Assembly: GCF_021864535.1 (NCBI RefSeq)
Contig: NZ_JAKJIC010000026.1
Span: 1 to 52,984, forward strand
Source of the DNA: Oryzibacter oryziterrae
Lineage (GTDB): Bacteria > Pseudomonadota > Alphaproteobacteria > Rhizobiales > Pleomorphomonadaceae
Length of the DNA: 52,984 nucleotides
Direction: 5' to 3'
The notes below the pieces were generated by a model that was given only the letters and a program-made list of their open reading frames with translations, was not told the DNA's origin and did not search any database. Positions 1-8,867 of this stretch are shown here, piece by piece; position 1 is the stretch's first letter; every line of letters starts with the position of its first letter. The position numbers and the translations under genes were made by a program.

Positions 1-1
1 T

Positions 2-709
2 AGAGCGCCAAATGAATTGCGCCCCGTGTCCCTCGAACGCGGCGTGTCGCGCCATGCGGAAGGCTCCTGCCTCGTCAAGTTCGGCGAGACCCATGTGCTG
101 GTGACCGCGTCGGTGGACGAAAAGGTGCCGCCGTGGCTGCGTGGCGGTGGCAAGGGCTGGGTCACCGCCGAATATGGCATGCTGCCGCGCGCCACCGGCG
201 AGCGCATGAAGCGCGAAGCGGCGGCCGGCAAGCAGTCGGGTCGCACCCAGGAAATCCAGCGTCTCATCGGCCGCTCCATGCGCGCCGTCGTCGACCTGAT
301 CGCGCTCGGCGAGCGGCAGATCACCATCGACTGCGACGTGATCCAGGCCGATGGCGGCACCCGCACCGCCTCGATCACCGGCGCTTACGTTGCGCTTTAT
401 GATGCCATCGAGTGGATGCGCAAGCGCAACCTGATCCCCGCCGGCGCCAAGGTGCTGCGCGATCAGGTGGCCGCCATCTCCTGCGGCATCTACGAGGGCA
501 CGCCGGTGCTCGACCTCGACTACCCCGAGGATTCCTCCGCCGAGACCGACGCCAATTTCGTCATGACCGGCACTGGCGGCATCGTCGAGATCCAGGGTAC
601 GGCTGAAGGCAAGCCCTTTTCGGAAGACGAACTTGCCCAGCTGATGACGCTCGCCAAGGGCGGCATTGCGCAGCTCATTGAACTGCAGAAGAAGACCATC
701 GCGGGGTGA
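2..709 (+). CDS. rph: Ribonuclease PH (5' end outside the window)
   Basis: RNase PH is a phosphorolytic 3'-5' exoribonuclease that trims the 3' ends of tRNA precursors as a ring-shaped hexamer. The reading frame is open from base 2, and the residues before the first possible internal start (TTG at 17) read [14 protein letters not shown], which matches the conserved N-terminus of the family. The true start is therefore just upstream of the window, and only about ten residues are missing. Family signatures are visible: [14 protein letters not shown], the acidic stretch [19 protein letters not shown], and the C-terminal GTAEGKPF. The stop is 2 bases before the ATG of rdgB, so the two genes are probably co-transcribed. 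Confidence 0.96.
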   Translation, partial: RAPNELRPVSLERGVSRHAEGSCLVKFGETHVLVTASVDEKVPPWLRGGGKGWVTAEYGMLPRATGERMKREAAAGKQSGRTQEIQRLIGRSMRAVVDLIALGERQITIDCDVIQADGGTRTASITGAYVALYDAIEWMRKRNLIPAGAKVLRDQVAAISCGIYEGTPVLDLDYPEDSSAETDANFVMTGTGGIVEIQGTAEGKPFSEDELAQLMTLAKGGIAQLIELQKKTIAG

Positions 710-711
710 GC

Positions 712-1371
712 ATGACCGAACAGCGTCGCATCGACGGCAAGCGCCTGATCATCGCCAGCCACAACAAGGGCAAGATCCGCGAGATGCATTTCCTGCTCGG
801 CGGCCTTGCGATCGAACTGGTGACGGCCGGCGAACTCGGCCTGCCCGAACCGGTGGAAGACGGCACCACCTTCGTCGAGAACGCCCGCATCAAGGCGCTG
901 GCCGCGGCCCGCGCCTCGGGCGAAGTGGCGCTGTCGGACGATTCCGGGCTTTGCGTCGACGCACTCGACGGTCGCCCCGGTGTCTACACCGCCGACTGGG
1001 CCGGTCCGAACCGCGATTGGTCCATGGCCATGCGCCTCGTCGAGGAAGAGCTGTTCAAGGTTGGCGCCTCAAAGCCCGAGCAGCGGCAGGCCAGGTTCGT
1101 CTCGCTGCTCTGCCTCGCCTGGCCCGACGGCCACACCCAGGAATATCTCGGCGAACGGCAGGGCACGCTGGTCTGGCCGCCGCGCTCGGGTCCGATCGCC
1201 TATGGCTATGATCCGGTGTTCGTGCCCGACGGCGAGGACCGCACCTTCGGCGAGATGACAGCCGAGGAAAAGCACGGCTCGATCTGGCAGGCTCCGGGGC
1301 CGCTGTCGCACCGGGCCCGTTCGGTCAAGGCCCTGGTCGAGGGCGCCTTCCCCGTGGGTATTCGCCCATGA
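712..1371 (+). CDS. rdgB: RdgB/HAM1 family non-canonical purine NTP pyrophosphatase
   Basis: This enzyme hydrolyses ITP, dITP and XTP to monophosphates and pyrophosphate, cleaning the nucleotide pool. Family motifs are seen in order: [11 protein letters not shown] near the N-terminus, [28 protein letters not shown] and the C-terminal [11 protein letters not shown]. The length (219 aa) is slightly above the usual value of about 200. I chose ATG 712, which has a GGGG stretch 5 bases upstream. A GTG at 706 overlapping the rph stop is an in-frame alternative adding two residues. The 3' end overlaps hemW by 4 bases (ATGA), which indicates translational coupling in an rph-rdgB-hemW operon. Confidence 0.95.
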   Translation: MTEQRRIDGKRLIIASHNKGKIREMHFLLGGLAIELVTAGELGLPEPVEDGTTFVENARIKALAAARASGEVALSDDSGLCVDALDGRPGVYTADWAGPNRDWSMAMRLVEEELFKVGASKPEQRQARFVSLLCLAWPDGHTQEYLGERQGTLVWPPRSGPIAYGYDPVFVPDGEDRTFGEMTAEEKHGSIWQAPGPLSHRARSVKALVEGAFPVGIRP

Positions 1372-2576
1372 TCGCACGCGGGGACGACCTTCTGGCCCGC
1401 ATCGAACCGCGCCCGACAGGCACGCCGGACATCGGTTTCGGCGTCTATGTCCATTGGCCCTTCTGTGCGCAGAAATGCCCCTATTGCGACTTCAACAGCC
1501 ACGTGCGCCACGGCGGCGTCGATGAGGCGGCTTTCCTTGCTGCCATCCGCAAGGAGCTGGCCGCCAATGCCCGCCTGACGCCGGGCCGCACCGTCACTTC
1601 GGTGTTCTTCGGCGGCGGCACGCCGTCGCTGATGGCGCCGGGCACGGTCGGTGCGGTGCTGGAGGCCATTGCCGGTCACTGGGCGGTGGCTGATGACGCC
1701 GAGATCACGCTCGAAGCCAATCCCTCTTCCGTGGAAGCGTCGCGCTTTCGCGGCTATCGCGACGCCGGCGTCAACCGCGTGTCGCTTGGCGTGCAGGCAC
1801 TCAACGATCCCGACCTCAAGTTCCTCGGCCGGCTGCACGACGTCGATCAGGCGCTGGGTGCGGTGAAACTGGCCCGCGACACCTTCCCGCGCCTGTCCTT
1901 CGACCTCATCTACGCCCGTCCCGGGCAGAGCGTCGAGGCGTGGAGCGCCGAACTCCGGCAGGCCATCGGCTATGCCGCCGATCATCTGTCGCTCTACCAG
2001 CTGACCATCGAGCCGGACACCGCCTTCGCCCGCCTGCACGAGGCCGGCAAGCTGATCGTGCCCGACGCCGACGAGGCGGCCGCGCTCTATGAGGCGACGC
2101 AGGAGATCACCGCGGCAGCCGGCCTGCCGGCCTACGAGATCTCCAATCACGCCGCGCCGGGCGCCGAGAGCCAGCATAACCTCCTCTATTGGCGCTATGG
2201 CGAGTATATCGGTGTCGGTGCCGGCGCCCATGGGCGCATCGTGCTCGGCCCGAAGGGCGAGCGGCTGGCCACCGTCACCGAGCGCAATCCGGAGACCTGG
2301 GCGGCCCGGGCGGTGGAAAACGGCAATGCGGTGATCGAGGTGGAATCCATCTTCGGCGAGACCGCCGGCGACGAAATGCTGCTGATGGGCCTGCGCCTTA
2401 CCGAGGGCATCGACATTGCCCGCTATCAGGCCATTGCCGGCCGCCGCTTTGATGAAAAGCGCATCGCCGACCTTCTGCACCACGGCATGATCGAAGTGCT
2501 GCCCAGCGGCCGCATCCGCACCACCCCCTCCGGCGCCTTCGTGCTGGATGCGGTGGTTGCCGATCTGGCGGCCTGA
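1368..2576 (+). CDS. hemW: Radical SAM heme chaperone HemW
   Basis: HemW belongs to the HemN-like radical SAM proteins. It binds heme and is thought to deliver it to target proteins, and it is often mis-annotated as coproporphyrinogen III oxidase. The [4Fe-4S]/SAM motif CxxxCxxC is present as [13 protein letters not shown] near residue 35. Other family motifs are [10 protein letters not shown] (SAM binding), [21 protein letters not shown] and the HemW-type C-terminal domain ([12 protein letters not shown]). The length of 402 aa is normal. The start overlaps the rdgB stop. A strong hairpin directly after the stop ends the operon. Confidence 0.94.
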   Translation: MIARGDDLLARIEPRPTGTPDIGFGVYVHWPFCAQKCPYCDFNSHVRHGGVDEAAFLAAIRKELAANARLTPGRTVTSVFFGGGTPSLMAPGTVGAVLEAIAGHWAVADDAEITLEANPSSVEASRFRGYRDAGVNRVSLGVQALNDPDLKFLGRLHDVDQALGAVKLARDTFPRLSFDLIYARPGQSVEAWSAELRQAIGYAADHLSLYQLTIEPDTAFARLHEAGKLIVPDADEAAALYEATQEITAAAGLPAYEISNHAAPGAESQHNLLYWRYGEYIGVGAGAHGRIVLGPKGERLATVTERNPETWAARAVENGNAVIEVESIFGETAGDEMLLMGLRLTEGIDIARYQAIAGRRFDEKRIADLLHHGMIEVLPSGRIRTTPSGAFVLDAVVADLAA

Positions 2577-2602
2577 CGGACGCGCTTTTCCCGAACAAGC
2601 AA

Positions 2603-2635
2603 AAACGGCCGCCGGACATCATCCGGCGGCCGTTT
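2603..2635. terminator. Bidirectional terminator between hemW and secB
   Basis: A perfect 14-bp inverted repeat (2603-2616 with 2622-2635) with the 5-nt loop CATCA. The arms begin with AAA and end with TTT, so an A/T tract lies on the correct side for both directions. It sits between the convergent hemW and secB genes. Confidence 0.85.
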
Positions 2636-2666
2636 GCATTTCAAGGTATCAGCCTCGCCAAGCCGA

Positions 2667-3155
2667 TCAGTTCGGCTGGCTCTGCTGCTGCTGGGCCTGC
2701 TGCAGGCGCACCATATACTGCTGATAGAGCTGCACGAAATCGATGGGATCGATCATCAGCGGCGGGAAGCCGCCGCGCAGCGCCGCATCGGCCACCACCT
2801 GGCGGGCGAAGGGGAAGAGCAGGCGCGGGCATTCGATGTTGACGAAGGGATGCAGGTGCTGCTGCGGCACGTTCTGCACCGTGAACAGGCCGCCGTAGAG
2901 CAGCTCGATGTTGAACACCACGTCATCGCCCGACTTGGCGCTGACGTCGATGCGCAGATCCACCTCGAACTCCGAACCGGAGCGCTGACGCGAGCTGACG
3001 TTGACGCCAACGGCGATCTGCGGACCGCTCTCGCGCGGGCGCAGGCTTTCGGGCGCCTTGGGGTTCTCGAAGGACAGATCCTTGACATACTGGGCGATGA
3101 CGCTGATCGCCGGCTGCAGCTGGGCGCCTTCGTTTTCGGGCTCTACGGAACTCAT
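2667..3155 (-). CDS. secB: Protein-export chaperone SecB
   Basis: SecB is a cytosolic homotetrameric chaperone that keeps preproteins unfolded and hands them to SecA. The 162-aa product has the family features: QYVKDLSFENP near residues 22-32, the beta-sheet segment with EVDLRIDV, VVFNIELLYGG, and the conserved HPFVNIECPRLLFPFARQ followed by GGFPPLMIDPIDF. The C-terminus is glutamine-rich (QQAQQQQSQ), as is common for SecB. It is convergent with hemW and lies downstream of fxsA on the same strand, with about 150 bp between them. Confidence 0.96.
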   Translation of the reverse strand: MSSVEPENEGAQLQPAISVIAQYVKDLSFENPKAPESLRPRESGPQIAVGVNVSSRQRSGSEFEVDLRIDVSAKSGDDVVFNIELLYGGLFTVQNVPQQHLHPFVNIECPRLLFPFARQVVADAALRGGFPPLMIDPIDFVQLYQQYMVRLQQAQQQQSQPN

Positions 3156-3309
3156 GTGCTACTCCTCCGGTCGGCGCTCGAGACGTCCGGCCAGGACCCT
3201 CTTGCACGACGCATTTCTCAGGCAAATGAAAGCGTTAAATTGGCGGTTTCCCGCAATCGGACCGGCAGCAGCGCTAACAGGCTTGCCCAGCAAGTTCAAG
3301 CCTGTCGCT

Positions 3310-3837
3310 CTACGAGCCCTTGTTTTCTTCGGCTCCGCCCTTGGGCAGCGAGGTCCACGGAGAGTTCGGGTCCTGCGGTCCGCTCTGGCCGCGCTCGGTA
3401 TACTCGTCGGCGTCGAGATCGACCACGCCGGGCTCGCTCTTCCGCGTCGTCCAGGTGGCCGAATGGCCGGTGGTGGTCAGCGTCATGCCGCCGAGCGCCA
3501 GACGGATCAGCAACTTGCGCAGGGGCGAGAACAGCAGCAGCAAGGCCATGATGTCGCTGATGAAGCCGGGCAGGATCAGGAGCAAGCCGGCGAGCGCCAC
3601 GGCGAAGCCCTCGAGCATGCTGTCGGCGGGCATGCGCCCCGCATTGAGCTCGGTCTGGATGCGCCGCATCAGGCTGAGCCCCTGCAGGCGAAGGAGCGCA
3701 AGGCCGCCAAAGCCGGCCAACAACACGAGACCGATGGTGTTGATGACGCCAACCTTGCCGCCGACCCAGGCGAAGACCGCGATTTCGGCAAGCGGCCAGA
3801 GGATCAGGAGGAGAGGCAGGAACCGCCAGGCACGCAT
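3310..3837 (-). CDS. fxsA: FxsA family membrane protein
   Basis: FxsA is a small inner-membrane protein; the E. coli homologue suppresses F-plasmid exclusion of phage T7 when overproduced, but its cellular role is unclear. The 175-aa product has a hydrophobic N-terminal segment (FLPLLLILWPLAEIAVF), the family-typical GGKVGVINTIGLVL, and further helices around LAGLLLILPGFISDIMALLLL. The C-terminal 60 residues are hydrophilic. A longer frame reaches 4059, but ATG 3837 has a good AAAGGA Shine-Dalgarno and gives the N-terminus expected for the family. The secB-fxsA neighbourhood is typical for rhizobia. Confidence 0.88.
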   Translation of the reverse strand: MRAWRFLPLLLILWPLAEIAVFAWVGGKVGVINTIGLVLLAGFGGLALLRLQGLSLMRRIQTELNAGRMPADSMLEGFAVALAGLLLILPGFISDIMALLLLFSPLRKLLIRLALGGMTLTTTGHSATWTTRKSEPGVVDLDADEYTERGQSGPQDPNSPWTSLPKGGAEENKGS

Positions 3838-4266
3838 GTGATTTCCTTTCGAGGCCGACGGCCATGGACCGGAGGCTGCAGGTGCCATGCCTTGACGCAC
3901 GCGCCGCAACACCGTCCGATGGCAAGATAGTCCCGGCACGGACATATTCAAGTAAGTGTAGGCCTTTGCCAGGGCATTGCACCCTTTTCGAGCCTTTCGG
4001 CGCGCGGGGGCTCTTCCCCGCCAGCCGCATCCGGGGCGGGGCAGTATCGGTAACATCAATTCACGACAGCATCTTTCAAGCGCTTCCTCTTGCCCTTACA
4101 TAGGGGATGGAATTGGGTTAGGAACGAACCCTGATCTTCGCTGCCAGCCTGCGCAAGCCACGCCCGTCATCGGCGCAAGGCGCCGTCGGGCATCCGGTTG
4201 GAGGCCTGCGGTCGGCAGGGTGGTGCAAGCATCAGGTTTCGGCATTTGAACCGGGATATCGCGCGG
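3838..4266. other. Gene-free region between divergent fxsA and timA
   Basis: About 430 bp without a convincing gene; the open frames that cross it lack family features and ribosome binding sites. It must hold the promoters of fxsA (leftwards) and timA (rightwards). No consensus -35/-10 pair stands out. A TACATA at 4097-4102 is the best -10-like match for timA, but its -35 is poor. Confidence 0.4.
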
Positions 4267-4974
4267 ATGAATAGCTTCATGGATTTTACCAGCCTGATCT
4301 TCCTGGTGGTTGCCATCGTCATTTTCTGGCGGCTGCGCAGCGTGCTCGGCACGCGCACGGGGCGTGAAAAGCCTCCTGTGGATCCCTTCGTCACCAAGGC
4401 GCCGCAACCGGCCCCCGAACCCGGCGACAACGTCATCACCCTGCCCTCGCGGACGGGCCGCAGTGATCCGGCGGGCGTGCAGACCGATGAGCGCCTCGAA
4501 CAGGTCGCTCCGGCCGGCACCGCGCTCAACGCGGCGCTGCGCAGCGTCATGGCTGCCGATCGCAGCTTCGACGTGGACAGCTTCCTGACCGGCGCGCGCG
4601 CTGCCTATGAGATGATCGTCACGGCCTTTGCCTCCGGCGACCGCGAGGCGCTGCGCAATCTTCTTTCCCGCGAAGTCTTCGACGGTTTTTCCGGCGCCAT
4701 CGGCGAACGCGAACGCCGGCGCGAGACCATGGACTTCACCTTTGTCGGCGTCGACAAGGCCGACATCACCGAAGCATCCGTCACCGGCGGCACGGTTCAG
4801 GTGGCTGTCCGCTTCTCCTCGCAGCTGATTTCCGTGACCAAGGCCGCCGACGGCTCCGTCGTTGATGGCGATCCCTTGAAAGTGTCCACGGTCAACGATC
4901 TGTGGACCTTTGCGCGCGAAGTCCGCAGCGCCGATCCCAACTGGAAGCTCGTCGCCACGGAAGGGGAAAGCTGA
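4267..4974 (+). CDS. timA: Tim44/TimA-like inner-membrane protein
   Basis: The 235-aa product has one N-terminal transmembrane segment (DFTSLIFLVVAIVIFW), a variable proline-rich linker (about residues 30-90) and a C-terminal Tim44-like domain from about residue 95 (FLTGARAAYEMIVTAFASGDREALRNLLS). Alphaproteobacterial TimA proteins resemble mitochondrial Tim44 but their exact function is unsettled; a membrane-tethered role near the secretion machinery is inferred. I chose ATG 4267; an ATG at 4279 is possible. Upstream frame extension lacks a ribosome binding site. It is followed 6 bases later by mltA in the same reading frame. Confidence 0.85.
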   Translation: MNSFMDFTSLIFLVVAIVIFWRLRSVLGTRTGREKPPVDPFVTKAPQPAPEPGDNVITLPSRTGRSDPAGVQTDERLEQVAPAGTALNAALRSVMAADRSFDVDSFLTGARAAYEMIVTAFASGDREALRNLLSREVFDGFSGAIGERERRRETMDFTFVGVDKADITEASVTGGTVQVAVRFSSQLISVTKAADGSVVDGDPLKVSTVNDLWTFAREVRSADPNWKLVATEGES

Positions 4975-4980
4975 GCGATC

Positions 4981-6081
4981 GTGTCCGAGCCAGCCATTGC
5001 CGAACTGGTGCCCGTAGACTTTGCCGATCTTGAAGGGTGGGCGGCCGATGATCATCGAGCCGCCTTTGCTGCATTCCGCCTGTCGGCGGCGCGCATCGTC
5101 GACAAGCCTCCGAAGACGAAGCCTCTCGGCCCCGAGGGCACCCATCTCGTGGCGGCGGCGAAAGCTGCTCTCCTGGCGGGCGAGACCCTGACGGCGGCAG
5201 ACGCGCGCGTCTTCTTCGAGACGCATTTTCAGCCGCACCGCGTCATTCCGGCCGAAGGCTCCGGCTTCGTCACCGCCTATTTCGAACCCGAGGTAGACGG
5301 CGCCCTTGAGGCGAGCGCGGCCTTCCCGGTGCCGCTCTACGGTCGGCCGGCCGATCTTGTGGAACTCGGCCCGGACGACGACCGGTCAGGGCTCGATCCG
5401 GTGCTGACCTGGGCACGCCGCCTTCCGGACGGCGGGATCGCTGAGTATCCCGACCGTGGGGCCATCATGGACGGCGCCATCGCCGGCAGCGTGCCGGTGC
5501 TCGCCTATGTGGCCAATTGGGTCGAGGCGCTGTTCATTCACGTCCAGGGCTCGGCCCGCATCCGCGTGTCGGGCGGTGGCGTGCGCCGGCTGACCTTCAC
5601 CGCCAAGTCCGGCCATCCCTATTTCCCGGTGGCGCGCGTCATGGTCGAGCGCGGCCTATGCAAGCCGGCAGAGGCGACGGCGGACGTGATGAAAGCCTGG
5701 CTTCTCGGCCTCTCGCCCGACGAAGCCCGCGCCGTGATCGGCCGCAACCGCTCCTTCATCTTCTTTCGCGAGGCGCTGGTACCCGATCCGGCCCTCGGCC
5801 CCATCGCCGCGGCCGACGTGCCGCTGTCGCCCGGCCGCTCGCTGGCGGTGGACCGTCATCTCGTCACCTTCCATGTGCCCATCTTCGTCGAAGCCGACAT
5901 CGACGCGCCGGTCGGCGCCTTCCGCCGCCTGATGATTGCCCAGGACACCGGCTCGGCCATCCTCGGTCCGGCCCGCGGCGACATCTTCTTCGGTACCGGT
6001 GAGGCCGCCTGGCATCTGGCGGCGCGCGTGCGCCATCCGGCCCGCTTCACGCAACTGGTGCCGCGGGAGCCGAAGTCGTGA
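4981..6081 (+). CDS. mltA: MltA-type murein lytic transglycosylase, no export signal
   Basis: MltA-family enzymes cleave peptidoglycan between MurNAc and GlcNAc to leave 1,6-anhydro-MurNAc. The family is recognised from TAYFEPEVDGA (about residue 98), PLYGRPADLV, the Ala-Asp-Val/SPGRSLAVDRH segment, and the 3D-domain end with AQDTGSAILGPARGDIFFGTG, which contains the expected catalytic Asp residues. The length is 366 aa. The start is GTG 4981. The timA stop (4972-4974) is in the same frame, so the protein cannot extend further upstream, and no signal peptide or lipobox is present. The 3' end overlaps smr by 4 bases. Confidence 0.9.
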   Translation: MSEPAIAELVPVDFADLEGWAADDHRAAFAAFRLSAARIVDKPPKTKPLGPEGTHLVAAAKAALLAGETLTAADARVFFETHFQPHRVIPAEGSGFVTAYFEPEVDGALEASAAFPVPLYGRPADLVELGPDDDRSGLDPVLTWARRLPDGGIAEYPDRGAIMDGAIAGSVPVLAYVANWVEALFIHVQGSARIRVSGGGVRRLTFTAKSGHPYFPVARVMVERGLCKPAEATADVMKAWLLGLSPDEARAVIGRNRSFIFFREALVPDPALGPIAAADVPLSPGRSLAVDRHLVTFHVPIFVEADIDAPVGAFRRLMIAQDTGSAILGPARGDIFFGTGEAAWHLAARVRHPARFTQLVPREPKS

Positions 6082-6653
6082 GCCGGCGGCGCGGCCGACA
6101 CCTCAATGAGGAAGAAGAGGCGCTGTGGGGTGCCGTGAAGCGGACCGTCGTGCCGCTGCGCACCCATGTGCCGATGGAAGCGCCGGCGCCCGAGGTCACC
6201 CCCGCCAAACCGGAGAAGCCAGCAGCCCGGCGCCCGGTGGCGCTTGCCCCCTATACGCCGCCCGGTCCGCCGCCGAAGCCGGCCGTTCCCGTCCTGCATC
6301 CGCTCGGACGCCGGGACCGGCAGCAGGTGGTGCGGGGCCGCCGCGACATCGACGGTCGGCTCGATCTGCACGGCTATCGTCAGGACGAAGCGCATGCCCG
6401 TCTCGCCGGCTTTCTCGGCCACGCCCAGGCCATGAGCTGGAGCCTGGTGCTGGTGATCACCGGCAAGGGCATGGGAGGCAGCGGCTTTGCCGAGTTGCAC
6501 GAGCCCGAACGTGGCGTGCTGCGGCGCGTCGTGCCGCTGTGGCTGAGCCTGCCGGAATTCCGCCGTTTCGTGCTCGGTTTCGAGGATGCGCATCTGGTAC
6601 ATGGCGGTGGCGGGGCGCTCTATGTGCGCATCCGCAAGAGGAAGGCGCCATGA
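6078..6653 (+). CDS. Smr/MutS2 C-terminal domain protein
   Basis: The product has 191 aa: a charged N-terminus (about 1-30), a proline-rich linker, and an Smr domain from about residue 90 with the signature LDLHGYRQDEAHARL and LVITGKGMGG. Smr domains are usually nucleic-acid nucleases; stand-alone bacterial versions are poorly characterised. The start is GTG 6078, overlapping the mltA stop; the early residues (SRRRGRHLNEEEEALW) resemble rhizobial homologues. It overlaps the following regulator by 4 bases, so timA-mltA-smr-HTH looks like a single operon. Confidence 0.9.
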   Translation: MSRRRGRHLNEEEEALWGAVKRTVVPLRTHVPMEAPAPEVTPAKPEKPAARRPVALAPYTPPGPPPKPAVPVLHPLGRRDRQQVVRGRRDIDGRLDLHGYRQDEAHARLAGFLGHAQAMSWSLVLVITGKGMGGSGFAELHEPERGVLRRVVPLWLSLPEFRRFVLGFEDAHLVHGGGGALYVRIRKRKAP

Positions 6654-7009
6654 CCCCCTTCGGTGCCCGCCTGCGCCAATTGCGCGACCAGCGCGGCATG
6701 ACCATGAAGGCTATGGCAGCGGACATCGGCGTGTCGCCGGCTTATCTGTCGGCGCTGGAACACGGCCGCCGCGGTCGTCCGACCTGGATGCTGCTCCAGC
6801 GCATCATCGGCTGCCTCAACATCATCTGGGATGAGGCTGAGGAGCTTGAACGTCTGGCCGACCTGTCGCATCCGCGCATCGTGATCGATACCGAGGGTCT
6901 CGATCCGGCCGCCACCGAGCTGGCCAACATCCTCAGCCAGCGCATCCGCGATCTGGACGCCAAGACCATCGGCGAGATTCTCGTCCTGTTGACCCCGCGC
7001 AAGAAATAA
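6650..7009 (+). CDS. Small XRE-type helix-turn-helix protein
   Basis: A 119-aa protein whose residues 4-60 form an XRE/Cro-type helix-turn-helix (LRQLRDQRGMTMKAMAADIG followed by VSPAYLSALEHGRRGRP). The C-terminal half (about 60-119) is a short helical region unlike known ligand-binding domains. ATG 6650 overlaps the smr stop (ATGA), which makes this start firm. It is a probable DNA-binding regulator; its target is unknown, and autoregulation of the operon would be a guess. The mltA-smr-HTH order is common in rhizobia. Confidence 0.9.
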   Translation: MTPFGARLRQLRDQRGMTMKAMAADIGVSPAYLSALEHGRRGRPTWMLLQRIIGCLNIIWDEAEELERLADLSHPRIVIDTEGLDPAATELANILSQRIRDLDAKTIGEILVLLTPRKK

Positions 7010-7020
7010 GGCGCGACCCC

Positions 7021-8007
7021 TCAGAGCATGCTCGGCAGCACCCGGTCCGGCGGACGGTGACCGTCCATGAAGGTCTTGATGTTGACGATCACCTTCTCGC
7101 CCATGTCGATGCGCCCCTCGACGGTCGCCGAGCCCATGTGGGGCAGCAGCAGCACCCGATCGCATTTGACGAGCTTGGGATTGACCGCCGGCTCGTGCTC
7201 GAACACGTCGAGCCCGGCCCCGCCCAGTTCGCCGGCCAGCAGCATGCGCGTCAGCGCGTTCTCGTCGACGATCTCGCCGCGCGCCGTGTTGACCAGATAG
7301 GCGTCCTTCTTCATCAGCTTGAGTCGGCGGGCCGACAGGAGATGATAGGTGCCCGGCGTATGCGGACAATGGATCGACACCACGTCCATGCGCGCCAGCA
7401 TCTGGTCGAGACTTTCCCAATAGGTGGCGTCCAGATGCTCTTCCAGCTCCGCCGACAGGCGCTTGCGATTGTGATAGTGGATCGACATGCCGAAGGCGCG
7501 GGCGCGCCGCGCAACCGCCTGGCCAATCCGGCCCATGCCGATGATGCCGAGCCGCTTGCCGCTGATCCGGTGGCCGAGCATCCAGGTCGGCGACCAGCCG
7601 CGCCAGGCGTCTCCCTCGATCACCTTGATGCCCTCGGCCACGCGCCGCGGCACGGCGAGGATCAGTGCCATGGTCATGTCGGCGGTGTCCTCGGTCAGGA
7701 CGCCCGGCGTGTTGGTCACGGTGATGCCGCGCTGCGTCGCCGTGTCCACGTCGATATTGTCGACGCCATTGCCGAAGTTGGCGATCAGCTTGAGATTGGG
7801 CCCGGCCTGCGACAGCACGGCGGTATCGATTCGATCGGTGACCGTGGGCACCAGCACATCGGCGTGGCGCACGGCCTCCACCAGCTCGGCCTGCGTCATC
7901 GGCTGGTCTTCAGCGCTGAGACGAGCGTCGAACAGCTCGCGCATGCGCGTTTCGACGGCTTCGGGCAATTTGCGGGTCACCACCACCAGCGGCTTCTTGC
8001 GGGCCAT
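7021..8007 (-). CDS. D-2-hydroxyacid dehydrogenase (probable glyoxylate/hydroxypyruvate reductase)
   Basis: A 328-aa NAD(P)-dependent dehydrogenase of the D-isomer-specific family. Seen are the Rossmann motif LGIIGMGRIGQAVARR in the middle, the Arg-containing substrate site VNTARGEIVDE, the catalytic Glu in DVFEHEP and the catalytic His in LLPHMGSAT. These features and the length fit D-glycerate dehydrogenase/glyoxylate reductase, but substrate cannot be fixed from sequence. A longer frame reaches 8163; ATG 8007 is preferred because it gives the family N-terminus (MARKKPLVVVTRKLP) and has a GAGG ribosome binding site. It is convergent with the HTH gene. Confidence 0.9.
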   Translation of the reverse strand: MARKKPLVVVTRKLPEAVETRMRELFDARLSAEDQPMTQAELVEAVRHADVLVPTVTDRIDTAVLSQAGPNLKLIANFGNGVDNIDVDTATQRGITVTNTPGVLTEDTADMTMALILAVPRRVAEGIKVIEGDAWRGWSPTWMLGHRISGKRLGIIGMGRIGQAVARRARAFGMSIHYHNRKRLSAELEEHLDATYWESLDQMLARMDVVSIHCPHTPGTYHLLSARRLKLMKKDAYLVNTARGEIVDENALTRMLLAGELGGAGLDVFEHEPAVNPKLVKCDRVLLLPHMGSATVEGRIDMGEKVIVNIKTFMDGHRPPDRVLPSML

Positions 8008-8289
8008 GTTTCCTCGCCTTTCTTGTCTTGCGGTGCCTTCCGCTCGCAACAGTCTTCGCCAAGCCGAAGGTGCCGTCAATCCACCAGAGGGCGGCATTGC
8101 GGTACACTGCGTCGCAGCCCGGACGCGTCCGACTGTTGACGAAGCTGGCGCCTTGGATGACAAGGGGGAAACGGACCGTCGTTCCAGCGCCTCGCCTTCG
8201 AGGTGGTGGTAGCAGAGCGAGGGTCAAACACAACAGAGCAAAAAGACGAGTGGTTCCGGCGCGGCCGGGCAAGAGGAAAGTCGCAGACC

Positions 8290-8811
8290 ATGCGGAAGGC
8301 CAAGTATGCGTATCGGGCGGCAGGGCTCTGCCTTCTCATGGGACTGGCCGGCGGCGCCTTCGCCCAGGACGTGAAGCTCGGCCCGAGCGGCCAGCCCATT
8401 CCGCGCTTCGTCAGCCTGAAGTCGGATTCGGTCAACGTTCGTCAGGGGCCGAGCCGCGATCAGGCCGTCGTCTGGCGCTATGTGCGCTCCGGCATGCCCG
8501 TTGAAATCACCCAGGAGTTCGAGAACTGGCGCCGCATCCGCGACGTGGAAGGGGCGGAAGGCTGGGTGTTTCACAGCCTGCTCTCCGGCACGCGCACGGC
8601 GCTGGTGGCACCGTGGGATACCAAGAAGACGCCCATCGACATCCATTCGAGCGCCGATGACGGCAGCCGCGTTACCGCCCATCTCGAACCGGGCGTGCAG
8701 GGCCGCGTCAACAAGTGCGACGGCTCCTGGTGCCAGCTGTCGGGCGACGGCTTCTCAGGCTGGATCCACCAGCAGCAGCTCTGGGGCGTCTATCCGGACG
8801 AGAAGTTCTGA
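8290..8811 (+). CDS. Exported SH3-like domain protein
   Basis: The product (173 aa) begins with a clear signal peptide (AAGLCLLMGLAGGAFA, cleavage before QDV). Bacterial SH3-like repeats follow: the first at about residues 40-100 (SVNVRQGPSRDQAVVWRYV, then WRRIRDVEGAEGWV), the second at about 115-170 (CDGSWCQLSGDGFSGWIHQ). Such proteins are periplasmic and probably bind cell wall or other envelope partners. ATG 8290 was chosen because it starts the signal peptide; the frame is open from 8203. The gene is divergent from the hydroxyacid dehydrogenase, with about 280 bp between them. Confidence 0.87.
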   Translation: MRKAKYAYRAAGLCLLMGLAGGAFAQDVKLGPSGQPIPRFVSLKSDSVNVRQGPSRDQAVVWRYVRSGMPVEITQEFENWRRIRDVEGAEGWVFHSLLSGTRTALVAPWDTKKTPIDIHSSADDGSRVTAHLEPGVQGRVNKCDGSWCQLSGDGFSGWIHQQQLWGVYPDEKF

Positions 8812-8867
8812 TCTTCCTGGCCCTGCGCCGGATCGGTAAGCGATCCGCGCCAGGTCCTTGCCCGCCG

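Noticed and set aside
2634-3551. 305-codon plus-strand frame over secB and the gap to fxsA
   Set aside because: Antisense to SecB for most of its length and without any motif.
6125-7009. 294-codon frame extending the HTH gene upstream through smr
   Set aside because: The upstream part is out-of-frame smr sequence, extremely Arg/Ala-rich; the ATGA overlap at 6650 gives the real start.
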